Shown: positions 1-5,256, numbered from the stretch's first letter. The stretch: DNA of 6,763 nucleotides from a bacterium (GCA_030689285.1 JAUYJM010000005.1:1-6763); one strand, 5' to 3'. Numbers and translations are program-made. Notes: generated from the letters alone by a model not told the origin.

Positions 1-231
1 TTTACATTCCTAAGAACTTCAACCATCACGCTGCGTCGCTACGTCAGGCTATCGCCCATTGCGGAAGAATCTCGACTGCGGCCAACCGTAGATGTATCGC
101 CCGAATCTCAGTGCGATCGGTGGGGGTCAGGCTCTCACCTCCCCTAGGCGTCATAGCCATGGTAGGCCGTTACCCTACCATCTAGCTGATACCGAGTAGG
201 CTGTTCCCAAAGCGTCTTACGACTTTACTAA

Positions 232-388
232 CCGCATCACATGAGACGCGAAATCAGTTTATAAAGTAAAAAGTTATAAAGTTCATCAAGTAAGAAAAGC
301 GAGCCTCTAAAATCCGGCATCGGTCTTACTTTATAAACTTGCAACTTTATGAACTTGATAAACTTAATTCACATTCCATGTGATGCGG
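232..388 (-). other. expanded V2 helix of the 16S rRNA with AT-rich inverted arms
   Basis: A perfect 12-bp inverted repeat, CCGCATCACATG (232-243) with CATGTGATGCGG (377-388), encloses 133 nt in the V2 region, roughly E. coli positions 180-220. Within it are two AT-rich arms (about 256-294 and 325-364). They are built from variants of AAGTTTATAAAGT and its complement and can pair as a long imperfect hairpin. Clear paired blocks include 288-294 with 325-331 and 256-262 with 358-364. The loop at 295-324 is more GC-rich. The repeated words suggest growth by local duplication. Confidence 0.75.
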
Positions 389-475
389 TCAGACCATCAG
401 GTATTACCCAATCTTTCGACTGGCTATTCCTGACTTCGGGGGACATTCCTACTTATTACTACCTCGTCTGCCGCT

Positions 476-638
476 GCCGCACTACGCTGCGCTCCGTGCG
501 CTTATTCTCTAATCATTCCCTAATTTTGTCCCTAATTGTCTCGAATTCCGTATTCGAGACTGATTGGGGAGGCCGAGTATTCTCGGCCAAATTCGAGATT
601 AATTAGAGTATGCTGCACGAAATGCAATGTAGTGCGGC
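476..638 (-). other. expanded V1 helix (helix 6 region) of the 16S rRNA
   Basis: A perfect 10-bp stem (476-485 with 629-638, GCCGCACTAC/GTAGTGCGGC) encloses 143 nt. The corresponding E. coli helix spans only about 38 nt. Inside is a 7-bp stem (507-513 with 602-608). Within that are a 9-bp hairpin (538-546 with 552-560, 5-nt loop) and a 7-bp hairpin (571-577 with 582-588, loop TATT). The word TCCCTAATT is repeated at 517-525 and 529-537. The nested pairing suggests a folded, retained expansion segment rather than an unfolded insertion. There is no open frame of rRNA-intron type in it. Confidence 0.8.
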
Positions 639-713
639 CGCTTGACTTGCATGCCTTATCCACGCCGCCAGCGTTCATCCTGAGCTAGGATCAAACTCTT
701 AATATAAACTCGA

Positions 714-750
714 CACAAATTACGAATTTACGCGAATGACACGAATAAAA
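714..750. repeat. degenerate short tandem repeat (CGAAT words) beside the 16S 5' end
   Basis: On the plus strand the word (A/G)CGAAT recurs as TACGAAT, CGCGAAT and CACGAAT, with GAAT at 724, 734 and 743. A preceding ACACAAAT is a decayed copy. The period is 9-10 bp. The copies are too few and too diverged to name a family. Similar words occur at the secD stop codon and in the 16S V1 expansion. Confidence 0.4.
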
Positions 751-955
751 TTTCTTATATTCATGCATCCGCATATGTTCGCGTATTAGCGCCGTGTTTT
801 TAGAACGGAACAAAATAAAAGACAGTTTGTGACTAAGATTTTGTTTGTAGCTTAAGAGTCAATCCTGCTCTTTCCCGGCTTTACTTCGCCGAGAGAATTA
901 TATAATTGGAATAGATTTTGAGAACTTGCACTTCTCAAATCTTTTACCCGCTAAA

Positions 956-985
956 CATTTTAAAATTTAGCATTTTAAAATTTAG
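956..985. repeat. perfect 15-bp tandem duplication in the rRNA leader
   Basis: CATTTTAAAATTTAG occurs at 956-970 and again, without a mismatch, at 971-985. Each unit contains the palindrome ATTTTAAAAT, so the RNA can form alternative AT hairpins. Perfect identity suggests a recent slippage duplication. Confidence 0.9.
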
Positions 986-1004
986 ACAGGTTAATATTTC
1001 AAGA

Positions 1005-1022
1005 TTCAATTGTCAAAGGACA
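1005..1022 (-). promoter_or_regulatory. boxA-like rRNA antitermination element
   Basis: The minus strand reads TGTCCTTTGACAATTGAA. It closely matches the Gram-positive type rRNA boxA (TGTTCTTTGAAAA...), the NusB/NusE loading site, and more loosely the E. coli TGCTCTTTAACA. It starts about 21 nt after the predicted transcription start, directly after a small hairpin, matching the boxB-boxA order of rRNA leaders. The call rests on motif and position only. Confidence 0.55.
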
Positions 1023-1041
1023 CACTCTCATCTATTGAGTG
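1023..1041 (-). promoter_or_regulatory. boxB-like hairpin at the start of the rRNA leader
   Basis: A 5-bp stem (1023-1027 with 1037-1041, CACTC/GAGTG) with a 9-nt loop sits within the first nucleotides of the predicted transcript, directly before the boxA-like element. It is short and on its own could be chance. Its place makes it a plausible boxB-type hairpin. Confidence 0.35.
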
Positions 1042-1049
1042 ATTAAACC

Positions 1050-1077
1050 ATTATACTTAAAGCGCAAATCCTGTCAA
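1050..1077 (-). promoter_or_regulatory. rRNA operon promoter, near-consensus sigma70 type
   Basis: On the minus strand the -35 box is TTGACA (1077 to 1072) and the -10 box is TATAAT (1055 to 1050), with a 16-bp spacer. Both boxes are perfect consensus. The transcription start is predicted near 1043-1044, giving a leader of about 337 nt before mature 16S. The -35 box lies 8 bp past the secF stop codon. No terminator separates them, so SecDF transcripts may read through into the rRNA unit. Any UP element would overlap the last codons of secF. Confidence 0.88.
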
Positions 1078-1085
1078 CAACAAAG

Positions 1086-1985
1086 TTAGACGCTCTTTTT
1101 TTCCAGCAAAGTAAGAAGCGGAGCGGCTAAAAACAGAGACGAATAGGTGCCTGCGATAACACCCAAAGTGAGTAAAAATACGAAAGATTTTGTTGATTCC
1201 CCTCCCAGAAAAAACAGAGCTAAAAGGACAAGCAGGGTAGTCAAGGACGTGTTTATGGATCGGCCGTACGTTTCGGAAAGACTGCGTCCGACCGCGTGGG
1301 AGAAACTTTCCGCAGACTTCATTTCCTCGTTTTTTTTCAGATTCTCGCGAACTCTGTCAAAAATTATAATAGTATCGTTCACTGAATATCCTAAAATCGC
1401 CAGAAGCCCCATTACAAACAGCACATCAATTTCCGCTCCGGTGATTTTGCCGTACAAAGCGTAAGCTCCGGATGGCACCAGAATGTCATGAAAAAGGGTT
1501 AGTATAGTCACAAGCCCGTACTTCCACGAAGATACCGGATTGGAGATTTTTCTGAAAGCGAATGTAATGAAAATCACGATAACCGCAAGCACTACACCGA
1601 CAGCCAGAAGAGCTTTCGTCCTGGCTTCCTTGCCTATTGTAGGACCTATAGAGCTGAACCTTTCCTCAACGATTTCCTTCTCGCCACCAAGAGAAAGCCC
1701 TTTAAGGATATCTCGATGTTCGTCTGCCGAAAGAGTTTCGGTCCGCAGGATAAAACCGTCTTCGCCGCTTGAGCGAAGCGAGTAATTTTTTTCAAAGACT
1801 TCGGAGAGTTTGACTTCAACCAAAGACTTGTCCGGTCTGCCTTGTGGGTAGACAATCTCAGCGATAGAGCCGCCCTTAAAATCCACACCTGCGGTAAAGC
1901 CGAAGTAGAACATGGAGCACACGGCTAAAAAGACGAATATTCCGGTTAGTACAAAAAAAGTTTTTTTATGTAAAATTATAAACAT
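1086..1985 (-). CDS. secF: protein translocase subunit SecF
   Basis: This is the 299-residue SecF subunit of the SecDF complex, an RND-fold membrane protein. With SecD it uses the proton gradient to help pull preproteins out of SecYEG on the outer face of the membrane. The first membrane segment is about residues 10-30, followed by the family motif GVDFKGGS (33-40). A short extracytoplasmic domain follows, then SSIGPTIGKE (111-120). The remaining five segments lie at about 124-145, 155-177, 185-209, 246-261 and 267-292. The signature GYSVNDTIIIFDRVREN is at 199-215, with conserved Asn203, Asp204 and Asp210, and RSINTSLTTLL is at 242-252. Length is close to the family norm of about 300. The ATG at 1985 is preceded by a weak AGAGA purine stretch. 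It is separated from the secD stop by 34 bp and is probably cotranscribed with it. No truncation or frameshift is seen. Confidence 0.96.
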   Translation of the reverse strand: MFIILHKKTFFVLTGIFVFLAVCSMFYFGFTAGVDFKGGSIAEIVYPQGRPDKSLVEVKLSEVFEKNYSLRSSGEDGFILRTETLSADEHRDILKGLSLGGEKEIVEERFSSIGPTIGKEARTKALLAVGVVLAVIVIFITFAFRKISNPVSSWKYGLVTILTLFHDILVPSGAYALYGKITGAEIDVLFVMGLLAILGYSVNDTIIIFDRVRENLKKNEEMKSAESFSHAVGRSLSETYGRSINTSLTTLLVLLALFFLGGESTKSFVFLLTLGVIAGTYSSLFLAAPLLTLLEKKSV

Positions 1986-2019
1986 AATCTCTAATCAATC
2001 TCGGATTTAAGAATTCTAA

Positions 2020-3330
2020 TTATCTCGAATAAGATTCGCGAAAATTAGAGTCGGAATTCGGGTTTGGTTTGCGAACTATTGCCAAAAGAAATGTTCTGGT
2101 TATGGTCATCGCCGTAAGCATACTTACAATTACGCCGAGGCCGAAAGTAAGCGCGAAACTTTGTGTCAAAAATGTTCCCGCGTAGTAAAGCACAATCGCG
2201 CTTAAAATGCTCGTAAGATTGCCGTCTCTTATGGCAGGCCATGCTCTTTTAAAAGCATCTCCAATCGCTTCCTTGCCTACCTTACCGCCACGTTTTTCCT
2301 CCTTCAATCTTTCAAAAATTATAACATTCGCGTCCACTGCCATACCGACAGACAGGATAAAACCTGCTATTCCGGCGGCAGTCAGTGTTACAGGAAGAAG
2401 TTTAAATATGGAAAGCATAAGTACCAAGTAAATTATAAGAGCTACTACCGAAATCACTCCTGAAAGTCTATACCAAAAAATCATAAAAATCGCCACTGCC
2501 GCAAGTCCAAACATTCCGGCCGTTTTCCCAGCTGAAAGAGCGCTCACTCCAAGGGAAGGCCCGATGGTCTCCGTGCTTATAAGGGCTATCGGCATCGGAA
2601 GCGCGCCAAAATTCAGTTCTCGAGTAAGTTCGCGGGCTTCATCCACGGTAAAATCACCGGAAATTACGGCATCTCCTCCTGTTATTTCTTCACGAATAAC
2701 AGGCAGAGAGAGCGGCGAGCCGTCAAGAAAAATGGCTAGCACTCTTCCTACGTTTTTTCTAGTGATTTCTGAAAACAACTCTTTCCCTTCGTCGTTGAAA
2801 GTAAGCCCGACAACCGGTTCAGTAATTCCTCCGGCTTGTCCTGAAAACGAAAGTGTCGCTTTCTTTAAAAATCTGCCTGTGAGACCCGTGTGAACGTACC
2901 ACTCTTCCTGCGGTAAGTTTTGAATCTCCTCGTCTGTCTTACCGCTCAAGTCAGCTTCAAGTTTAAATTCCAAAAGGGGTGTCTCTCCTAAGCGCCTGAT
3001 TGCTTCATGCACATCAGTGACTCCCGGAAGCTCCACAATCAGCCTAGGGTCGCTATCCCCGGCGTTTTCCACTTGCACGATAGGTTCCGAAACACCGAAA
3101 AGGTTGACTCTTCTTTCAATGACATCGCGAAGAGCGCGCATAGCGTCTTCCACGTCAGAACTTTGAAGTGAAGACGTGTCCGCTTCATACACCAAATGAG
3201 TGCCACCGGTAAGGTCCAAACCGTATTTTAGAGCGAATCTGCCATCCGTCTTTTCAGTGGAATAGACAAAATAAGATGCCAGAGCGGCAACTGCAATGAT
3301 AATAAGCGTCCAGACCCGATACTTCAACAT
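2020..3330 (-). CDS. secD: protein translocase subunit SecD
   Basis: This is SecD, partner of SecF in the proton-driven preprotein translocation motor of the cytoplasmic membrane. The protein has 436 residues. Membrane segment 1 is about residues 6-24, followed by the family motif YGLDLTGGTHLVYE (36-49). The extracytoplasmic part (about 50-250) includes DAMRALRDVIERRVNLFGV (62-80), LIVELPGV (97-104) and the region around FNDEGKELFSEITRKNVG (178-195). Five C-terminal segments follow between about 268 and 420. They carry AVDANVIIFERLKEE (331-345) with Asp333, the conserved Asp implicated in proton transport, and RDGNLTSILSAIVLYY (368-383). It is clearly shorter than E. coli SecD (615 residues). 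This reflects a smaller extracytoplasmic domain, as in other short SecD proteins, and no core motif is missing. The ATG at 3330 lacks a good Shine-Dalgarno site; CGGGG lies only 2 nt upstream. The last 14 residues (NPNSDSNFRESYSR) are a hydrophilic tail. Confidence 0.96.
   Translation of the reverse strand: MLKYRVWTLIIIAVAALASYFVYSTEKTDGRFALKYGLDLTGGTHLVYEADTSSLQSSDVEDAMRALRDVIERRVNLFGVSEPIVQVENAGDSDPRLIVELPGVTDVHEAIRRLGETPLLEFKLEADLSGKTDEEIQNLPQEEWYVHTGLTGRFLKKATLSFSGQAGGITEPVVGLTFNDEGKELFSEITRKNVGRVLAIFLDGSPLSLPVIREEITGGDAVISGDFTVDEARELTRELNFGALPMPIALISTETIGPSLGVSALSAGKTAGMFGLAAVAIFMIFWYRLSGVISVVALIIYLVLMLSIFKLLPVTLTAAGIAGFILSVGMAVDANVIIFERLKEEKRGGKVGKEAIGDAFKRAWPAIRDGNLTSILSAIVLYYAGTFLTQSFALTFGLGVIVSMLTAMTITRTFLLAIVRKPNPNSDSNFRESYSR
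2023..2041. repeat. hairpin at the secD stop codon resembling the 16S V1 hairpin
   Basis: TCTCGAAT (2023-2030), loop AAG, ATTCGCGA (2034-2041) forms an 8-bp stem with one mismatch. It encodes the last residues of SecD, just before the stop at 2020-2022. On the same plus strand, TAATTATCTCGAAT (2017-2030) matches TAATTGTCTCGAAT in the 16S V1 expansion (533-546) at 13 of 14 positions. Both are followed by the complementary ATTCG arm. It may be a dispersed palindromic repeat, or a coincidence of AT-rich palindromes. Confidence 0.35.
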
Positions 3331-3392
3331 ACCCCGTATAATAGCCGATTATCATCCGCGCCGCAACAAAACCGCGATAAATATTACGCCGA

Positions 3393-3423
3393 ATTATATT
3401 CTATATCGTGCTTTTGTGTGCAA
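3393..3423 (-). promoter_or_regulatory. candidate secD-secF promoter
   Basis: The minus strand has a perfect -10 box TATAAT (3398 to 3393). The only -35-like hexamer is TTGCAC (3423 to 3418), at a long 19-bp spacing, so the match is mediocre. Transcription would start near 3386 and give a leader of about 56 nt. A second possibility is TATTAT (3343 to 3338) with TTGCGG (3366 to 3361), spacing 17. That would start transcription at or next to the ATG and make secD leaderless. The sequence does not decide between them. Confidence 0.35.
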
Positions 3424-3457
3424 CGTACGGCTTGCGCAGAGAAAGGCAAACCTTATG

Positions 3458-3493
3458 AAAAAACGGCTAATACTGCAGTATTAGCCGTTTTTT
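3458..3493. terminator. perfect palindromic, bidirectional intrinsic terminator
   Basis: A run of six A (3458-3463) is followed by a perfectly self-complementary 24-bp core (CGGCTAATAC at 3464-3473, TGCA, GTATTAGCCG at 3478-3487) and six T (3488-3493). It reads as a stem followed by a U run in both directions. No convincing gene ends directly before it on either strand. It sits 127 bp upstream of the secD start, where it would block readthrough into secD on the minus strand and antisense readthrough towards the small gene on the plus strand. A 9-codon frame with a Shine-Dalgarno-like site runs into it from the left on the plus strand. Confidence 0.8.
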
Positions 3494-3610
3494 ACCCCAT
3501 ATAAGCCCCTGCGCAGAACACGCCGTGTGTTAATGAGGTATATATATAAGTACATATAAACAAGGAGTCTGCTCGAGTTTGCGCGAATCTTAATTACACC
3601 ACACTTCTCA

Positions 3611-3643
3611 GTGTGCAAGCTCCCGCTTTGCACACTTTGCACA
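3611..3643. repeat. hairpin plus 9-bp tandem repeat upstream of the small gene promoter
   Basis: GTGTGCAA (3611-3618) pairs with TTGCACAC (3628-3635) around a 9-nt loop. Overlapping the second arm, CTTTGCACA is repeated exactly in tandem at 3626-3634 and 3635-3643. The pair ends 8 bp before the -35 box at 3652. This is a suitable place for an operator, but no regulator family can be named from it. Confidence 0.5.
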
Positions 3644-3651
3644 TTTTCCAG

Positions 3652-3680
3652 TTGAAATTTTAACAAGAAGAAAGTAATAT
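3652..3680 (+). promoter_or_regulatory. promoter of the small zinc-ribbon gene
   Basis: TTGAAA (3652-3657), a 17-bp spacer and TAATAT (3675-3680) make a good sigma70-type promoter. Transcription would start near 3687, giving a leader of about 19 nt. This excludes the in-frame upstream ATG at 3679, which overlaps the -10 box, and supports the ATG at 3706. Confidence 0.65.
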
Positions 3681-3705
3681 GTTTTTGGTAAAAAGAAAGG
3701 TAAAA

Positions 3706-3849
3706 ATGAAAAAATGCCATCATTGCGGAAAAGAAATCCATTTTGCCGAAGCGGTTCTTCTTGTATCGTTTGTCTTTTGTAAAGAAACCGATTGTGAGAA
3801 AGAATTCCGACAGAAAAGCCAGCGCCGCCAAAAAAAGACTAAACCGTAA
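3706..3849 (+). CDS. small four-cysteine zinc-ribbon-like protein, 47 residues
   Basis: The frame encodes 47 residues beginning MKKCHHCGKEI. Two cysteine pairs, Cys4-x2-Cys7 and Cys25-x4-Cys30, are spaced like a compact zinc ribbon. Residues 14-24 between them are hydrophobic. The C-terminal third (FRQKSQRRQKKTKP, 34-47) is strongly basic, which suggests nucleic-acid or ribosome contact. The start is supported by a Shine-Dalgarno site AGAAAGG (3694-3700) 5 nt before the ATG and by the promoter position. An in-frame ATG at 3679 would add nine residues but overlaps the -10 box. The TAA stop (3847-3849) lies within the stem of a bidirectional terminator. The gene therefore has its own promoter, ribosome site and terminator, which argues strongly that it is real despite its length. 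I do not recognise a named family. Precise function is unknown; binding of zinc and of RNA or DNA is inference. It converges with the sugar transferase gene. Confidence 0.8.
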   Translation: MKKCHHCGKEIHFAEAVLLVSFVFCKETDCEKEFRQKSQRRQKKTKP

Positions 3850-3873
3850 AACGCTCCGCGTTTTACGGTTTTT
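3830..3873. terminator. bidirectional intrinsic terminator between convergent genes
   Basis: A perfect 14-bp stem (3841-3854 with 3858-3871, AAACCGTAAAACGC/GCGTTTTACGGTTT) has a 3-nt loop TCC. On the plus strand it ends in five T (3869-3873), terminating the zinc-ribbon gene. On the minus strand it is followed by AGTC and seven T (plus-strand A run 3830-3836), terminating the sugar transferase gene, whose stop lies 36 bp away. Confidence 0.9.
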
Positions 3874-3906
3874 CTATTACTTTTTAAAACCTGCCGCGTT
3901 GCGTCA

Positions 3907-5256
3907 TTATACGCCCGAACGCAACATCAAAACCTTCAAAGTTTTAAGAGCGATTTTTACATCCAACATAAACGAACGGTTTTTTATGTAATACAAATCG
4001 TAAGAAAGCTTAACCTTTGTCTCTTCAACATCTTTCGCATGATGCGGATGTTCTCTATGATAAATCTGCGCCCAGCCGGAAAGTCCAGGTTTTATCAGAT
4101 GCCTTATGTTGTAATAAGGCACATGGCTTTCATATTGGCGCACGAGCGCCGGCAATTCCGGTCTTGGTCCTATAAGAGACAGATCTCCCCTAAGGACGTT
4201 CCAGAGTTGGGGAAGTTCGTCTATGCGAAAACGCCGCAAGTATACCCCGACTGGTGTCACTTCGTTTGGCACATTTTTCTCATAATCGCCATGGTCGTCG
4301 GTAGTCATCGTTCGAAATTTTATTATATGAAGAGGTTTGTTGTTTTTTCCAATCCTCTCTTGCTTGATAAAAATAGGCCCGCCATCTCCGGCTTTGATCA
4401 ATAGGCAAACGAGAGGATAGACCAGAAGGGAAACCGCCCCTAAAACAAGGGCGATCAATATATCCATAAGTCTTTTGAGGAAGTCGTACATACTTCTGGG
4501 CGCGTGCGAAATGTTTTCCAAAAACCAATTATATTTAACCAGAGAAAGGGGTACGCGATAGAAAATTTCTTCATACATTTTATGCATATCCATAAACTGA
4601 ACACCGGAAAAAATCAAATTGTACAGATGAGGAACGAGAGGGTCTATACGTTCGTCATGCAAGTCCACGGCCACAAACGCAATTTGTTCCGTATAAACTT
4701 TTTTCACAATATCTTCTTGAAAATCAATGGATTGAATGTCTGAAGCATCTACGAAAGACAGAAACTTGATGCTATACCTTGAATTGTGGTTTACTTCACT
4801 CTTAAGCTCCCGAAGTTCGCCGCCGCTTCCTATAATAATCGCGTTCTGACGAACTCTTACTCCCAAAAGAGCGGCTCCATAAATGCGCCAAATGAGTATG
4901 AGTATGAACGAAAGTCCGAGCGCGATAAATAAATTGGTTTTGGGTGTAATAACGAAGTAAGGGACAAAATAGAAAAAAGCTACGGCCAAAATGCTGTTTG
5001 CTAGCTCGGCATTGAAAAGAGTTGTCGGCAACTTGTTTTTGAACAGGACCGTCTGACTTTCATAGAGTCCGGCAATATAAAAAACGACAAACCACGCGGC
5101 AAACAATAGTGAAAACGGCCATAGGTGCAGGCTGAAAACCTCCCAAGTCGGAAGCTCAAAATACCTGACCAAAAGCATAAGCCACAAGGAAAAGAGGAAT
5201 ATAAAAACATCGCCCAAAAAAAGCATTAAAGTTTCTTTTTTGTCTACTATATTCAT
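3907..5256 (-). CDS. polyprenyl-phosphate sugar-1-phosphate transferase (WbaP/WcaJ/EpsE-like)
   Basis: This 449-residue membrane enzyme transfers a sugar phosphate from a nucleotide sugar to the polyprenyl-phosphate carrier. That is the first committed step of a surface polysaccharide or lipid-linked glycan. The N-terminal half has about four membrane segments (roughly 10-31, 42-64, 86-104, 107-130) and a Rossmann-like domain starting at NAIIIGSGG (138-146), as in large members of the family. The C-terminal catalytic domain starts at KRLMD (261-265) with a membrane hairpin at 266-288. It carries FIKQERIGKNNKP (296-308), IKFRTM (312-317), RIDELPQLWNVLRGDLSLIGPRP (split at 344-355 and 356-366), and KPGLSGWAQ (389-397). 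Asp346-Glu347 matches the catalytic Asp-Glu dyad of monotopic phosphoglycosyl transferases such as PglC. The ATG at 5256 has a Shine-Dalgarno AGAGG at 5270-5266, 9 nt upstream. Length and motifs look complete. The sugar specificity cannot be read from the sequence. Confidence 0.93.
   Translation of the reverse strand: MNIVDKKETLMLFLGDVFIFLFSLWLMLLVRYFELPTWEVFSLHLWPFSLLFAAWFVVFYIAGLYESQTVLFKNKLPTTLFNAELANSILAVAFFYFVPYFVITPKTNLFIALGLSFILILIWRIYGAALLGVRVRQNAIIIGSGGELRELKSEVNHNSRYSIKFLSFVDASDIQSIDFQEDIVKKVYTEQIAFVAVDLHDERIDPLVPHLYNLIFSGVQFMDMHKMYEEIFYRVPLSLVKYNWFLENISHAPRSMYDFLKRLMDILIALVLGAVSLLVYPLVCLLIKAGDGGPIFIKQERIGKNNKPLHIIKFRTMTTDDHGDYEKNVPNEVTPVGVYLRRFRIDELPQLWNVLRGDLSLIGPRPELPALVRQYESHVPYYNIRHLIKPGLSGWAQIYHREHPHHAKDVEETKVKLSYDLYYIKNRSFMLDVKIALKTLKVLMLRSGV

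Larger units (their letters stand above)
1..706 (-). rRNA. 16S ribosomal RNA, 5' part, truncated by the window edge
   Basis: Read on the minus strand, positions 699 to 689 give AGAGTTTGATC, which is E. coli 16S position 8 onward. This places the mature 5' end near 706 (uncertain by a few bases). It continues with the conserved GATGAACGCTGGCGGCGTG, then GCAAGTC, GGTAACGGCCTACC, an ACTGAGA..CGG segment, CAATGGGCGATAGCCTGACG, and ends near E. coli position 430 (..TGTAAA at window position 1). E. coli needs about 425 nt for this stretch and here it takes about 700. The extra length lies in V1 (476-638) and V2 (232-388). The expansions and the TAGCTC variant of the 27F site are typical of CPR/Parcubacteria. 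The rest of 16S, including the anti-Shine-Dalgarno end, and any 23S and 5S genes would lie to the left of the window. A short open frame in this region (349-606, plus strand) is an artefact. Confidence 0.96.
707..1049 (-). other. 16S rRNA 5' leader (pre-rRNA), no protein gene
   Basis: This stretch of about 340 nt lies between the rRNA promoter and mature 16S. It holds no credible coding frame. In transcription order it carries a boxB-like hairpin, a boxA-like element and a 15-bp tandem duplication. A hairpin follows at 942 to 913 (11-bp stem with one bulge, 7-nt loop). A second follows at 895 to 868 (CGGC/GCCG core plus outer CTCT/AGAG). Near the 16S end is an AT-rich stretch with degenerate 9-10 bp ATTCG repeats (about 746 to 714). 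One strand of the RNase III processing stem should also lie here. It cannot be identified without the sequence beyond the 16S 3' end. Confidence 0.7.
3331..3705. other. intergenic region between secD and the small plus-strand gene
   Basis: This 375-bp stretch contains, in order, weak secD promoter signals, a palindromic terminator, an AT-rich segment with TATATATATA near 3540, a hairpin with a 9-bp tandem repeat, and the promoter of the small gene. A minor hairpin AACAC-GCCGT-GTGTT lies just before the AT-rich run. I searched both strands by eye for tRNA-like cloverleaf features and found none. The open frames that cross it (3296-3484 plus, 3481-3831 minus) lack protein-like composition and cross terminators. 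Confidence 0.6.

Noticed and set aside
349..606. Plus-strand open frame of 85 codons
   Set aside because: It lies antisense inside the 16S rRNA gene, across the V1 expansion, and has no ribosome site or protein-like character.
913..942. Hairpin in the rRNA leader as a terminator for secF
   Set aside because: It lies after the rRNA promoter, its stem is AT-rich, and no T run follows it on the minus strand.
988..1016. Second TTGACA (1016 to 1011, minus strand) as an additional rRNA promoter
   Set aside because: No acceptable -10 box lies at 16-18 bp. The sequence fits better as part of the boxA-like element.
3296..3484. Plus-strand open frame of 62 codons
   Set aside because: It begins antisense within secD and runs through the secD promoter region. 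Only its last nine codons have a plausible ribosome site, and these are reported separately.
3494..3610. Possible tRNA or small RNA gene in the gap before the small gene
   Set aside because: No acceptor stem, T-loop or cloverleaf could be drawn on either strand; only a minor 5-bp hairpin is present.
3481..3831. Minus-strand open frame of 116 codons opposite the small zinc-ribbon gene
   Set aside because: It would start at a TTG beside a terminator's T run, spans AT-rich intergenic DNA and ends inside the palindromic terminator. The plus-strand frame has promoter, Shine-Dalgarno site and cysteine motif.
4039..4404. Plus-strand open frame of 121 codons
   Set aside because: It is antisense to the catalytic domain of the sugar transferase, which is clearly the coding strand.
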